DNA of 64,000 bases from Plantago ovata (Eukaryota; Streptophyta; Magnoliopsida; Lamiales; Plantaginaceae): assembly GCA_028274465.1 (NCBI GenBank), contig CM051456.1, positions 71,906,753-71,970,752 on the forward strand, read 5' to 3'. The position numbers and the translations under genes were made by a program. Of this stretch, positions 43,601 to 54,414 are shown one piece after another. The notes under the pieces were generated by a model that searched no databases, was not told the origin of the DNA, and was given only the letters and a program-made list of their open reading frames with translations. Position 1 is the first letter of the stretch. Each line of letters starts with the position of its first letter.

Positions 43601-45214
43601 TACATCAATGATTGAGACGATGGTCTAAGAGCCGAATTGCTGACGCGTGATGATCAGTTTGCTTCTGAAATTAAGGTTCATTCCTTAACACCTCATTTAG
43701 TGCCGTTCCCAAGAGTTGAGGAGTTTACTCCCAGAATTCTAGCACTAAAGCAAGTCCATGATGCCTGCAAAGCTAAAGATGAGGCATTGCTTGCTGAGAG
43801 CCCACTTGACATTGGAAAGATATTGGCTACAGTGCTGAGACGCACTACAACTTTGACAATAGCTCAGACAGACATAAGTCTTTATCACAAGAGCTATGAA
43901 GAAGATGTAAGTCAGGCGCTCAGGCTTGCAAAGAATGATCTTGTCAAAGCTCAGAATATTATGGATGAGAAGGCCGCAACAGAGAAAAGACATGAAGAGA
44001 ACATGATGAATATTCAAAAAGAGTTGGCAACAATGAACTCTGACCAACAAGCAATCATCATGAAGTATAACAGTCTCAACACTCTTGCTGAAAATCGCAA
44101 TGAGTTTTATTCTCTGCACATCACTCCGATGTTGCAATCCATGTCTAAGGGGGAAAAGAAGAACACTAGAAAAAGCAATCAAACCCCTCCTACTCCTGCT
44201 GTTGATGCGCCACTTCCATTAGAACCTCTTGCTGAAAGAGAGCAAAGTTCTAAAAGACAAGCAGAAACTGAGTTAAATTCAGCAAGTACCAAAAAGAGAA
44301 AAACCGCTGCTGAAACTCAAGATTTCTGTCACACTGAAAGTCATCACAATCTGAATGAAGATGATGAAGAAGATGATGACAATCAAACAATAGCTCAAGC
44401 CATAAGAGCTAGACCCTTAACAGCCATAACTCCGTCTGGCCACTCAAGGCATTTTTCGTCCGACTCTTCAGCAAGAGATCAAGACAATGCTAAATCAAGA
44501 AGAAGAAGGCAAAGACAGGAAGAGAAAAGGCTGGCCAACATTGCTATTGGCTCCGGCATTGAATATACTAAGACAAGCAATGAGGAAACCACTCAGAATG
44601 TAATCAGAAAAATTCATGGTTGCTAGATTTTAAAGCTGGAAGACTTGCTGGTAAATGAGTTCTTTCCTACAACCATTTTGAATCAAATGTTCAAATGCAT
44701 TGAACTCAAGGTCCAAAGAAATCAAAGGGAATAATCTCTCCCAAGAAATGTTGCTGGGAGATGGTTGAATCTAGAGGTCCAAGTAAAAAGAATTGCCATT
44801 GGTAAGACATACAAGCAAGAACCAAATCTGATCAAACCACCTGGCATTGCTTACTACGCTGACCCGGTAACAAAGAAACCTAAGAAGAAACTTGGATTGA
44901 TTCCTTATGAGTACTTCTATCTCACTGCTAAGGATCAAGAAGAAGATCTTCTCTGGTTAAGAAAGATTCATCCGAGAAGCATTTCAGATACACAACTTCT
45001 CCATGCCAGCAATTGGGGCATGCATTTGTGGGTAACTAATTACATGGAAATGAATGCTGAAAAGAATCATCATACTGCCTGCAAAAATGCAAGAATTCTC
45101 CAACTACAAGTCCGTAGGCTTCTGGAAAACTACGAGAAGGATTGTGTTGAATTCACTGCACTTGCTAAGAAGAGTGTAAGAGAGATTTTGAGAAAATCCT
45201 CTGAAAGAGCTTAA
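40667..45214 (+). pseudogene. Integrase-tail / env-like fusion ORF of Copia-2
   Basis: The first 106 codons match the integrase C-terminal extension of Copia-3 (MPAEEEISECMKK...). At 40985-40987 the sequence jumps in frame to the middle of the env-like ORF (LRDETAVGGGN), skipping 3568 bp that carry RT and RNase H in Copia-3. The frame is open for 982 codons to 43615, then continues after stops at 43613-43615, 44624-44626 and near 44735 down to 45214. The env-like part has basic clusters like nuclear localisation signals (KKKKRKADDD, PKRKRTSNKRKK), many GTTGCTGAA (Val-Ala-Glu) repeats, three TGETPV(I/V)E repeats (43285-43440), a Glu/Asp run (42805-42840) and late coiled coils. No signal peptide or membrane span is visible, so envelope function is doubtful. 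Confidence 0.85.
41993..42361 (+). other. Three in-frame intron-like segments in the env-like ORF
   Basis: Segments 41993-42067 (75 nt), 42137-42208 (72 nt) and 42287-42361 (75 nt). Each follows cagcag, begins gtagtt or gtaaat, is very AT-rich, has a ctaa(a/t)-type branch word and ends ttc/cta-cag. All are in phase 0, multiples of three, and free of stop codons, so the frame is open with or without them. They recur at 144- and 150-bp steps, as if one exon-intron module had been tandemly copied. Confidence 0.55.
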
Positions 45215-45461
45215 GTCCCTGCAAATAGTTTTTGTTAAAGTTTTTGTTTGCTGATTCCTAGTTATCTATGCTTTCTTGTAAACTTCTGATTGATAACTTT
45301 CTGCAATGAATTCTTTTTTACTCTTATTGGTTTTTGATTATGCAACTTACTTATGCTTATTGTTTATTTATTCAAGTATGCTTGCATTAATCATCTGATT
45401 TATTCAACATCAGAAACCTCTAAAAGGGTAACAATTAATTTAGCCATGGATTGCTAACATC

Positions 45462-45472
45462 AAAAAGGGGGA
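45462..45472 (+). other. Polypurine tract, Copia-2
   Basis: aaaaagggggaaa just before the 3' LTR (starts 45477), typical of Sireviruses. Confidence 0.88.
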
Positions 45473-45476
45473 AATT

Positions 45477-47172
45477 TGTTAGGAAACTTGTAATTTTGAT
45501 GAGCAATTAACCATGTTAAATTAAGAACAGTCCAGTAACTAGTACTCTTAAGGTCCATAGGAATTTAGAATTTTAAGGACATTGTAAAAGAGGAACGTTT
45601 GCTGATGACTTAGTTAGGTATTAGATAAGTTATTTCTTTTATGTATGACGTATGTTATTTTCTGAGAAGAAAATATCTTATTGACACATTTGCGTATGAT
45701 GTATTTTATTTTCTGAAAAGAAAATATCTTATTGATGCTTAGCTTTAATGAATCTTATTTTCTGAAAAGAAAATGACCTATTGAAGCATTTGCTGAAGAT
45801 ATATTTTGTTTATTACAAACAAATTATTTAAGCAAATAAGAAACCGGTCAGAATCTTGAAGACTTTTGAAGATCTGAAGAATTGAAGACTTGAAGACTTG
45901 AAGACTTGAAGATTGCTGAAGACTGGTAAGGCACGTGTTTTCTCAGAAAGTTGAATGTTCAGCAACAGCATTGCATAAGTGAAAATCTGAAAGACAGAGT
46001 AGGTTGTGCTTGCTGAAACTGAGACTGAACACTTGCTGATGAACATATGTGACCTCTTGCTGAATGTACGAGATTTTGCGCTCCAATGTTACTGTTTGAA
46101 TTCTATTCAAATGTGCATTTATTGCAAAGCTTACACGCAAAGGACATGAAGACTAGAAGACAGACAAAGTCGCTGCTGAAAGTACAAAAGCAAGATAGTG
46201 ACATGTTAAGGAACAAAAGCCTTAGGATTTGAAATTCAAACGGCTCCTTACTTGCACTATAAATAGAGGTCATCCGGCAAAGAGTTGAAGTGTGTCAACA
46301 ACGTGATCAAACTCTCACTTGTGCTTAAAAACTCACAAACCTTCAATCACTCTTACTGCCATTGATCCGTTCCAAGACTTAAAGCTTGAAAAAGCTACTT
46401 GTGAAGAAGTAGAACAAACTCGGCTAAGAAATTAGTTTAGTTTTCTTTCTTTCGAACAAGAACAAGTCTTGACACCAGAAACAATCAAACTTGTTTACTG
46501 CAAAGTATTCCAAGTTGTGTTTCTTAGATTACTTGTTGTAACTGAATAAGTTATAATTAAGTCATCTCACCCCAAAACTCTCTAACTGAAAATACACCCT
46601 TTCAGGCGTGATATTCAGGGGGAACTTAATCGAGCATAGTTTTGTTGATTAAAAGTACCAAGTTTGGTGGAGAACAAGGTTGAGTTCTCTAGTTTAGGTT
46701 GGAGACAAAGCAAGTGCGCTTTGGTTTCTGTTGAATCGCTTTAGATAGGAGATTGTAAGGAACCTCAATCATATCTTTGTGGATTCAGTCCTAGAAAGGA
46801 CAAAGTGGATTAGTTGAGAGATTACGCCACTCTCAGATACCACTATAAAAGCGTTTGTGTGATTTACTTACTGCATTTAGCTTTCAGCAAATTATATCTG
46901 TTTGTACACAGTCACTCACTTCACTTGCTGAAAACTCTTTACTTGCTGAAAGAGCACTTATCGTTTCAAAGACTTCCGCTCTCTGATTTTAAGTATCAGC
47001 AAACCAAGCTACTGGAAAGTAACTTACGCTTGCTGAGAAAGTTAAGTATCAGCAACCTCATTACTGAAAAGTAATAAGTACTTGCTGAGAAAGTTTTTAA
47101 ACGACGAAAGTTTGAAAAGACTATTCACCCCCCCCCCCTCTAGTCTTTTCTTGTTGTTTAAAGGGACCAACA
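45477..47172 (+). repeat. 3' LTR of Copia-2
   Basis: 1696 bp. It has one more gaagacttga unit and a 21-bp segment (near 46930) that the 5' LTR lacks. TATA box near 46260. Confidence 0.94.
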
Positions 47173-47477
47173 CTCGGTTTCATAGGCACGGGCCAATTGT
47201 AGTATGATAACATGCATCATTGTGTCGTCACTGACCAGGTCCAGGTAGAAGATGTTACGAGAGACTCCTTTGCTTAACCAAGTGCACATGAGAATGTGTA
47301 TATTCGCAATAGAGGCTTTCTTCAACCTACTTGCATGTCATGCTCGTTTGGTTTTGTTCATAAGAATTTGGTAGATTCAATAGATTAGTTCACTTTACTT
47401 GGCATGAGACTCCTTTTGTGTTGCATTTAGGATAGTTTGTTGCTTGAGGACAAGTAAAGGTATGGGTTTGGGGAGTT
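47173..47477 (+). other. Element C internal region right of Copia-2, with PPT
   Basis: Resumes with ctcggtttcataggcacggg, matching B at 17228 onward and D near 26620 on the minus strand. That proves Copia-2 split one element. It ends with the PPT (gggtttggggagtt, 47464-47477). Confidence 0.88.
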
Positions 47478-48634
47478 TGATGAACGTATTTTTGACGCGT
47501 TCATCTTGTCTTTTTTACCTTCTTTTGCTACCTTTTAGCCTTGTTTTTTTGTTAGTTTTGTAGAATAGTGTCACGTTTTGTGTTTTCTGCATTTTCAGGC
47601 ACTTAGGAACGAAATGGCGTTTTTGGAGCTAAAAACGAGCTTTTTTGATAGAAAATGGCCCCGTTGAAGTTTCTTGATCTCCACGGCTTGTTCGTGAGTG
47701 CTTGAGCATCAATAAGCATTGAGAAGGATGAGTCCAAGGCACCCGAGGGCCGTACGAGGGCAAAAAGATTGAGTTGGAAGACAAAAATCTGCCCAGCAGC
47801 CAAGCTAAGCGCCTGGAATAGTGAAGCGCTCCGCTTCATTTTCCAGTAGTTTTGGCACAGCAGCCAAGCGAAGCGCTTGGAGGGCCCAAGCGCATCGCTT
47901 GCCAAGCGCTCCGCTTGGCCTCTCCAAGCGGTCCGCTTGGCAGCGGTTACGTTTTCGGATTTTCCTTCTTAAATCTGATTTTCAGTTACTTTTTCCATAC
48001 TTTTGAACATTGGCTTCGTTTTGGAAGAGCTCCTAAGCCCCAAAACTCAGAGAAAACTCAGATTACATTGTATTTTAGATTGGATTAAAGGTTTTGGCAT
48101 AGGATTGCATCCATTGTTTCATCTACGGAGAGGTTTTCATCAATACCCACCGATTAGTGACAGCTTGGTGGTAACATTGTATCATTATCTCTTGTCTAGT
48201 AGTTTGATTTGATGTATTCTATTTACAATTCATATGATTTGATGTCTATGTTGATGAATATGAGTAGCTAAATCCTTTGTGTTTGTGGTAGAATGTAGAA
48301 TATGCATGCTATGGGTTATGTTTATGCTTATATGAGGTTGTGAGTCAATCTTGCTGCAAATTCCTTCATATGATTCTTAGTTGCCTATAAAATATATTTG
48401 AATTGAGTATAGTGACAAACTCTTGGTCAATGAAAGCTATAGGATTGTATGTTAGAGATTTGCAGCATGCTAGATAAATGGTGTTAGTGACAAGCACCTC
48501 TAAAGTATTGATAGTGGTCTTTTATGATGTGTGTCTTGAAAGTTACCTAGACGAGTTGCTTAGCAGACTTGATCGAAGGTTTTACGCACTGAACTTGTGA
48601 GCATATTCGTAACCCATGCATGTGTATTTGATTT
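47478..48634 (+). repeat. 3' LTR of element C, left part
   Basis: Matches the 5' LTR (29351-30484) up to the Copia-3 insertion after gattt. It has one more palindrome unit (about 21 bp near 47920-47940) and few substitutions. Confidence 0.92.
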
Positions 48635-50234
48635 TGTTAGGAAGCTTGTAATTTTGATGAGCAATTAACCATGCTAAGTTAAGGAAATTCCAGTAACTAG
48701 TACTCTTAAGGTCCATAGGAATTTAGAATTTTAAGGACATTGTAAAAGAGCAACGTAACTTAGACTAGGTGTTAGTTAAGATGGTTTTTACCGCGAATGA
48801 TGTATTTTATTTTCTGAAAAGAAAATAACTTATTGATGCTGAAGCTTATGATGTATCTTATTTTCCGAAAAGAAAATAACCTATTGAAGCATTTGCTGAC
48901 GATGTACTTTGTTTTTACAAACAAACTATTGAAGCATTTAGAAACCACTCAGAATCTTGAAGACTTTGGAAGATCTGAAGACTAGAAGATTGCTGAAAAC
49001 TGGTATCTACAAAGGCACGTGTTGCTCAGAAAGTGGAAACTTCAGCAACAACATTGCATAAGTGAAAATCTGAAAGACAGAGTAGGTTGTGCTTGCTGAA
49101 ACTGAGACTAACCACTTGCTGATGGAACATATGTGACCTCTTGCTGAAAGCACGTGATTTTGCGCTCCAATGTTACTGTTTGAACTCTATTCAAATATGC
49201 ATTAAATGCAAAGCTTACACACGAAGGACATGAAGACTAGAAGACAAACAAGGACGCTGCTGAAAGTACAAAAAGCAAGATAGTGAGCCTTAGAATTTGA
49301 AATTCAAACGGCTCCTTACTTGCACTATAAATAGAGGTCATCTGGCAAAGAGTTGAAGTGTGTCAACAACGTGATCAAACTCTCACTTGTGCTTAAAACT
49401 CACATACCTTCAAACTCTCTACTGCCATTGATCCGTTCCAAGACTAAAAGCTTGAAAAAGCTACTTGTGAAGAAGTAGAACAAACTCGGCTAAGAAATTA
49501 GTTAAGTGTTTTTTCTTTCGAACAAGAACAAGTCTTGACACCAGAAACAATCAAATTTGTTTACTGCAAAGTATTCAAAGTTGTGTTTCTTAGATTACTT
49601 GTTGTAACTGAATAAGTTATAATTAAGTTATCTCACCCAAAATTCTCTAACTGGAAATACACCCTTTCAGGCGTGATATTCAGGGGGAACTTAATCGAGC
49701 ATAGTTTTGCTGATTAAAAGTACCAAGTTTGGTGGAGAACAAGGTTACGTTCTCTAGATTAGGTTGGAGACGAAGCAAGTGTGCTTTGGTTTCTGTTGAA
49801 TTGCTCTAGATAGGAGATTGTAAGGAACCTCAATCATATCTTAGTGGATTCAGTCCTAGAAAGGACAAAGTGGATTAGTTGAGAGATTACGCCACTCTCA
49901 GATACCACTATAAAAGTGTTTGTGTGATTTACTTACTGTACTTATCTTTCAGCAAATTATATTTGTCTGTACACAGTCATTCACATCACTTGCTGAAACC
50001 CTTACTTACTGAAAAAGCACTTATTGTATCAAAGACTTCCGCTCTCTGTTTTTAAGTATCAGCAAACGAAGCTACTAAAAAGTAACTTACGCTTGCTCAG
50101 AAAAGTTAAGTATCAGCAAACTCATTACTGAAAAGTAATAAGCACTTGCTGAGAAAGTTTTTAAACGACGAAAGTTTGAAAAGACTATTCACCCCCCCCC
50201 TCTAGTCTTTTCTTGTTGTTTAAAGGAACCAACA
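48635..50234 (+). repeat. 5' LTR of Copia-3
   Basis: 1600 bp ending aaccaaca. Fewer gaagactt repeats than Copia-1 and Copia-2. G-box near 49017, TATA box near 49326. Confidence 0.92.
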
Positions 50235-50236
50235 AG

Positions 50237-50248
50237 TGGTATCAGAGC
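50237..50248 (+). other. Primer-binding site, Copia-3 (initiator tRNA-Met)
   Basis: A perfect TGGTATCAGAGC 2 nt after the LTR. Confidence 0.93.
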
Positions 50249-50346
50249 AGGAGGTTCTTTAACCTTCAGCACTGAACCTAGATCCCCATAGGTGCTTTCC
50301 GTAAATCACTCTCACTTGATCAGTTTGGTAGTGTTTTGCTGACAGG

Positions 50347-52639
50347 ATGTCTTTAGGTGATGCTCCCTTGCTGAAGCTGGAAAATTACGAGAAATGGCGA
50401 AACAACATGATGCTACATCTTGAGGCCATTAGTGATGAGATGGTCACCGTCATTAATGATGGACCTATCAAGATCACTAAGATTGAAAGGAGTTTTCCTC
50501 ACAAGACCACTGAAGCTGGAAAGGAAACCATCCTAGGCGAACCCTCAGATACGGTTGTGCCAAAACCAAGAGAGGAATGGACTTCTGACGAAGCTAAGAG
50601 ATTCCGTATTGATGGCCAAGCAAGAAATATCATCATTCGATCAACTCCGGATACCATACAGTGCAAACTATGGGGTGCTAAGACTGCAAAGGAAGCTTGG
50701 AAAATGGTTCAAGATCTTTGTGCTGGATCTGACAAAACCAAGGAAAACAAACTTGAAGTACTTAAATTAAAGTTTCAAAACTTTAAGCAAGGTACAAACG
50801 AGTCACTGGAAGACTTGGATTTCAGATTCACAACTCTTGTTAGTGAAATGGCAGCCTTGGGTGTTGGAAACCTCTACTCAGATTCTAAGAAAGTGAAAAC
50901 TATCATCAGAAGTCTGAATCAAGAATGGATCCACACTCAGAATTTCAATTATAATCAAGGAATGCCAGACATTACACCAACGGAGTTGTTCTCTCATCTT
51001 GCTACTGTCAATTATGAGACAAAGCAAGAGAAAATGTGTTTGCTAAAAAATCGCAAAACATTGCTCTTGCTGTAAAGCCGTCATCTTCTGAAAAGAAGAA
51101 TGATAAAGAGCCTGCTGATGAAAACGCGTTAGTTGTTAAAAACATGAAGAAATTCATCAGTAAGGAACTTGAAAGGCGAAAAGCAAAAGAGAAGCTGAAA
51201 AAGCATCTTGGTAACAATTACCATAAGTACAAGAATGAGACTAGCTCGCTGAACAAGCAAGCTCAGCAAGCTACTTCATCAGAAGAACCAGCAATTGGAA
51301 ATGATCTATGCTTTTACTGCAAAAAGCCTGGACACTTCAAAGCTAATTGTCCTTTGCTGAAAGGCAAATCTGCTGAAAAGAAGAAGAAGTTCAAAAGAGC
51401 TTTTATTGCTGAAGAAAAGAAGAAGCTTCAAGCAAAAATCGATGCATTGTGTATTGATACTAGCTCCGAAGACAGTGAGGATGAAAGTTCAGACACCGAC
51501 GATGAAGAAGCCACTCTAGACTTGGAGATTGGCAAAGAAGTTTGTGGAATAGCTATGGAAGCTTATCCAGATGTGTCTAACTACGAATTCTGCCTCATGG
51601 CCGGTCAGGTAAACAACCCTACCTCTGACTCAGACTCAGAAAGTGAAGAAGAGATTGACCTTGACAAGATTCAAGGAGAAATCGAAAGATTTGAGAAAAC
51701 TCTCAGCAAACAGCAAGAGAAACTACAAATTGCTGAAACTCTGATCAAGCAGACTACTGAAAAGTACGTCTTGCTGAAGGAAGAGACAGAAGAAAAGGAT
51801 GTTGAAATAAGGCGTCTTAAGAAGTTGATTGCTGAGGCTGCAGAGAAAAATTCTCAAATGGAATTAGAATTGGAAGAATATCAGTCCTCAATTCTAAAGT
51901 TACTTGCTGAAATCCAAGAAATGAAAAAGATGAAAATCAATTTCAAATCCCATGTGGAAGCAAGTAATACGCTGACTGAACTAAACTCTTATTTGAGAGA
52001 TCCATCTCAGAAAGAAGGTTTAGGAGCAACGTACGAAAGTGATAACGTAGAAATCTTGAGAAAAGATAAATCACCTATCTCCTTTGTACGTGCTACTGAT
52101 AGTAGAAATCCGCTGTTGCTACTCAAAGTAACAAGACTTTAAATGGAAAACAGGTTGCTAAGAAGCAAACTGGAAAGAAGAAGAATGATGTGAAGTATTC
52201 CGCCAAACAAGTTGCTGAAAAGCAAGTTGTTAAGTCTAAAGGCAAGATTACTAAAAGTAATCACAAGTCCTTTGCTGACAAACCTGAATCAAGTAAGGTT
52301 GCTGAAGCTAAAGCTCAGCATTATCCGAAAAGTGGACTCGGCTTCAAAACCAAGCAAAGTCAACTCATTCATGAGTATAAGCTAAGTCAGCAAAGATACT
52401 TCAAAGAGATGAATAAAATCAAGCCTAAGAGTTCTAAAAAGACTCTCAATGCTAGGACTAGAAGGAACCTTGCTAGAAAAGAACTTACTGAAAAGTATGT
52501 TCAGCAAAAAGGTCAACAGAGCAAGACACCACATCAGAAAGTGGATTTGACCAGCACGAGTCAAAAGTCTTTCAGCTCAAAACCTCCTAGTTCTTCAGCA
52601 AGTAGAAAACAAGTCAAAGTTGAAAAACTTAAGACTTAG
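50347..52639 (+). pseudogene. gag of Copia-3, with frameshifts
   Basis: ATG 50347 (MSLGDAPLLKLENYEKW). Open to about 51030, where a 1-bp loss in an A-run shifts frame; it resumes at 51036 for about 360 codons. The knuckle is intact (51309-51350, CFYCKKPGHFKANC). A deletion of about 70 bp relative to Copia-2, near 52106, causes a second shift, and the frame resumes at 52190. It ends at a TAG (52637-52639) that replaces the Trp codon just before the proposed intron. The coiled-coil and acidic regions are as in Copia-2. Confidence 0.87.
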
Positions 52640-52719
52640 GTTTCCACTGGACGCATTCTTGAATATGTTAATGGACATCCATCACTGGATAGTTAACTTG
52701 TTTGCTCTTGATTGTGCAG
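52640..52719 (+). other. Candidate 80-nt intron at the gag-pol junction, Copia-3
   Basis: Same length, donor, branch word (gttaac) and acceptor as 39288-39367, with three substitutions. The preceding TAG would still stop translation in this copy even if spliced. Confidence 0.58.
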
Positions 52720-54414
52720 ACTTCAGCCACGGAGACAAACGATGCAATCTGGCACTTTGATAGTGGTTGTGGAAAGCACATGACGGGCAACAAGAATAAC
52801 CTTATAAACTATAGACGGTGGTCTAAAGGTCCAACAATAAGGTTTGCTGGTGGAGGCTCCGGTTCTACAAAAGGCTATGGTGATGTGAAGTTAGGATGCA
52901 TAACCATCACTGGAGTTCTTTATGTCAAAAATCTTAAGTTTAACCTTTTCAGCATGAGTCAGTTTGCTGACAAAGGATACTTCATCGAAATTAAAAGTGA
53001 TGAATGTAAACTTGTAGATTTCGAGACTAAAAAGGTAATAATGATTGCAAGAAGATCAGGAGGCTTGTACACCGTTGATTGGTCTTCAGCAAACGTTGAA
53101 AAATGCCTTGTCTCAGATCACGACTGCCTTGCTGAAAAAGCATGGTTATGGCATAAACGAACAAGTCATCTAAACTTCAAGACGCTGAATAAGCTGTCTA
53201 AAAAGGCACTTGTAGTTGGATTACCTAGGGTTACTTTTAAGAAGGATGGTGTTTGCAATGCATGTCAGCAAGGAAAGCAAACCAAATCTTCCTTCAAGAA
53301 CAAGGCAGTACCGTCAACTACAAAACCTTTACAACTCTTGCACATGGACTTGTTTGAATCTTCTTCAACAAGCTATGTTGGTAAGAAGTATGGTCTAGTC
53401 GTGGTAGATGACTATTCAAGATTCACTTGGGTAGTATTCATCAAGCACAAATCTGAAACCAAGACTGAAATACCTAACTTGCTGAATAAGCTTGAAGTCA
53501 TGAAAAATGACAAGGTAAAAGTCATAAGGATAGACCATGGTACTGAGTTTGTAAACCAGTACATAACTGAATATTGTACCTCAAAAGGTATTCAACATCA
53601 GTTATCCTCAGTAAGAACACCACAGCAAAACGGTGTTGCTGAACGGAAGAATCGTACCCTGAAAGAAGCCGCAAGAACAATGCTTGCTGACACTGAAATA
53701 AGTGAGGCTTATTGGGTTGAAGCGATTAATACCGCCTGTTATACTCAAAACAGATGTTTGATTACTAAAGAATACAACAAAACTCCTTATGAATTGTTTG
53801 TTGGAAGACCTCCTAACATCACTCATCTAAGAGTATTCGGTTGCAAGTGTTTCGTTCTTAATAATGGTAGAGAATACCTAAAAACATTTCAACCAAAGGC
53901 AGACGAAGCGATATTTCTTGGCTACTCATTGCATAGTAAAGCTTATAGAGTTTACAACAAAAAGGCACAAAAGATTGAAGAATCAGTGCATGTTCTATTC
54001 TACGAAAAGTCACAAGGTGTGCCTGCTGAAGAAGAAATATCAGAATGTATGAAAAAGCTAATCATACATGAGCAAAGAACTGAATCTGATGCTAGGCAAA
54101 TCAAGTCAATTGAACTAAATGATGATTCTGACAATGACTCTCCTCCCCCGAGTCATGACAAGATAAATATAGTTCACGACAAAGAATTTCCAGCAAAAGA
54201 CGCGGTAGCTCCGGAAGTTGCTGAAATTACGCAATCTCCAGTGCCTGCTGATGAAATACCTCAATCGAGCAATGCTGAACAAGCAGTTTCTAATGAACAA
54301 ATCTCAGCAGAGACACAAATTCCCAGTAGTACTAAACAAGTACATACTGAAGAGTCACATGCTGATGAGCAAACATATCCTGATCCAACAAGCAGAAAAC
54401 CTGTTAATAAATGA
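52720..54414 (+). CDS. protease-integrase of Copia-3
   Basis: One open frame of 565 codons from the proposed acceptor (a TTG at 52702 also opens it). Protease motif in WHFDSGCGKHMTG. Integrase zinc-binding HKRTSHLNF and CNACQQGK. The catalytic triad is complete: Asp 53347-53349, Asp 53533-53535 (RIDHGTEF), Glu 53641-53643. The C-terminal extension is rich in Glu, Ala and Ser and ends at TGA 54412-54414, a position expected to be Trp, followed in frame by RT. The same TGA appears after the gap (59822-59824), so it belongs to this element. The enzyme would cut LTR ends and insert cDNA. Confidence 0.88.
   Translation, partial: TSATETNDAIWHFDSGCGKHMTGNKNNLINYRRWSKGPTIRFAGGGSGSTKGYGDVKLGCITITGVLYVKNLKFNLFSMSQFADKGYFIEIKSDECKLVDFETKKVIMIARRSGGLYTVDWSSANVEKCLVSDHDCLAEKAWLWHKRTSHLNFKTLNKLSKKALVVGLPRVTFKKDGVCNACQQGKQTKSSFKNKAVPSTTKPLQLLHMDLFESSSTSYVGKKYGLVVVDDYSRFTWVVFIKHKSETKTEIPNLLNKLEVMKNDKVKVIRIDHGTEFVNQYITEYCTSKGIQHQLSSVRTPQQNGVAERKNRTLKEAARTMLADTEISEAYWVEAINTACYTQNRCLITKEYNKTPYELFVGRPPNITHLRVFGCKCFVLNNGREYLKTFQPKADEAIFLGYSLHSKAYRVYNKKAQKIEESVHVLFYEKSQGVPAEEEISECMKKLIIHEQRTESDARQIKSIELNDDSDNDSPPPSHDKINIVHDKEFPAKDAVAPEVAEITQSPVPADEIPQSSNAEQAVSNEQISAETQIPSSTKQVHTEESHADEQTYPDPTSRKPVNK

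Larger units (their letters stand above)
35142..47172 (+). mobile_element. Copia-2: Sirevirus-like element lacking RT-RNase H
   Basis: A 12.0-kb element with both LTRs, PBS and PPT. Target duplication CTTGG (35137-35141) versus CTCGG (47173-47177), one mismatch. LTRs differ at about 15 substitutions by eye plus three length changes (near 1 per cent), so insertion is recent. Coding order: gag, protease, integrase, then directly the env-like region; RT and RNase H are missing. Several nonsense codons, an altered catalytic residue and an altered knuckle residue make it non-autonomous. Confidence 0.95.
29351..48634 (+). mobile_element. Element C: diverged gag-protease element, host to Copia-2 and Copia-3
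   Basis: 5' LTR 29351-30731, PBS, a nearly intact 706-codon gag-protease, and a structured non-coding region interrupted by Copia-2 (35142-47172). Then come 47173-47460, the PPT and the start of the 3' LTR (47478-48634), which is cut by Copia-3. It is inserted in D's gag with probable TSD TCCAT (29346-29350). Gag is well diverged from A/B/D/E and its LTR shares only the ends, so it is a separate subfamily. Confidence 0.92.
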
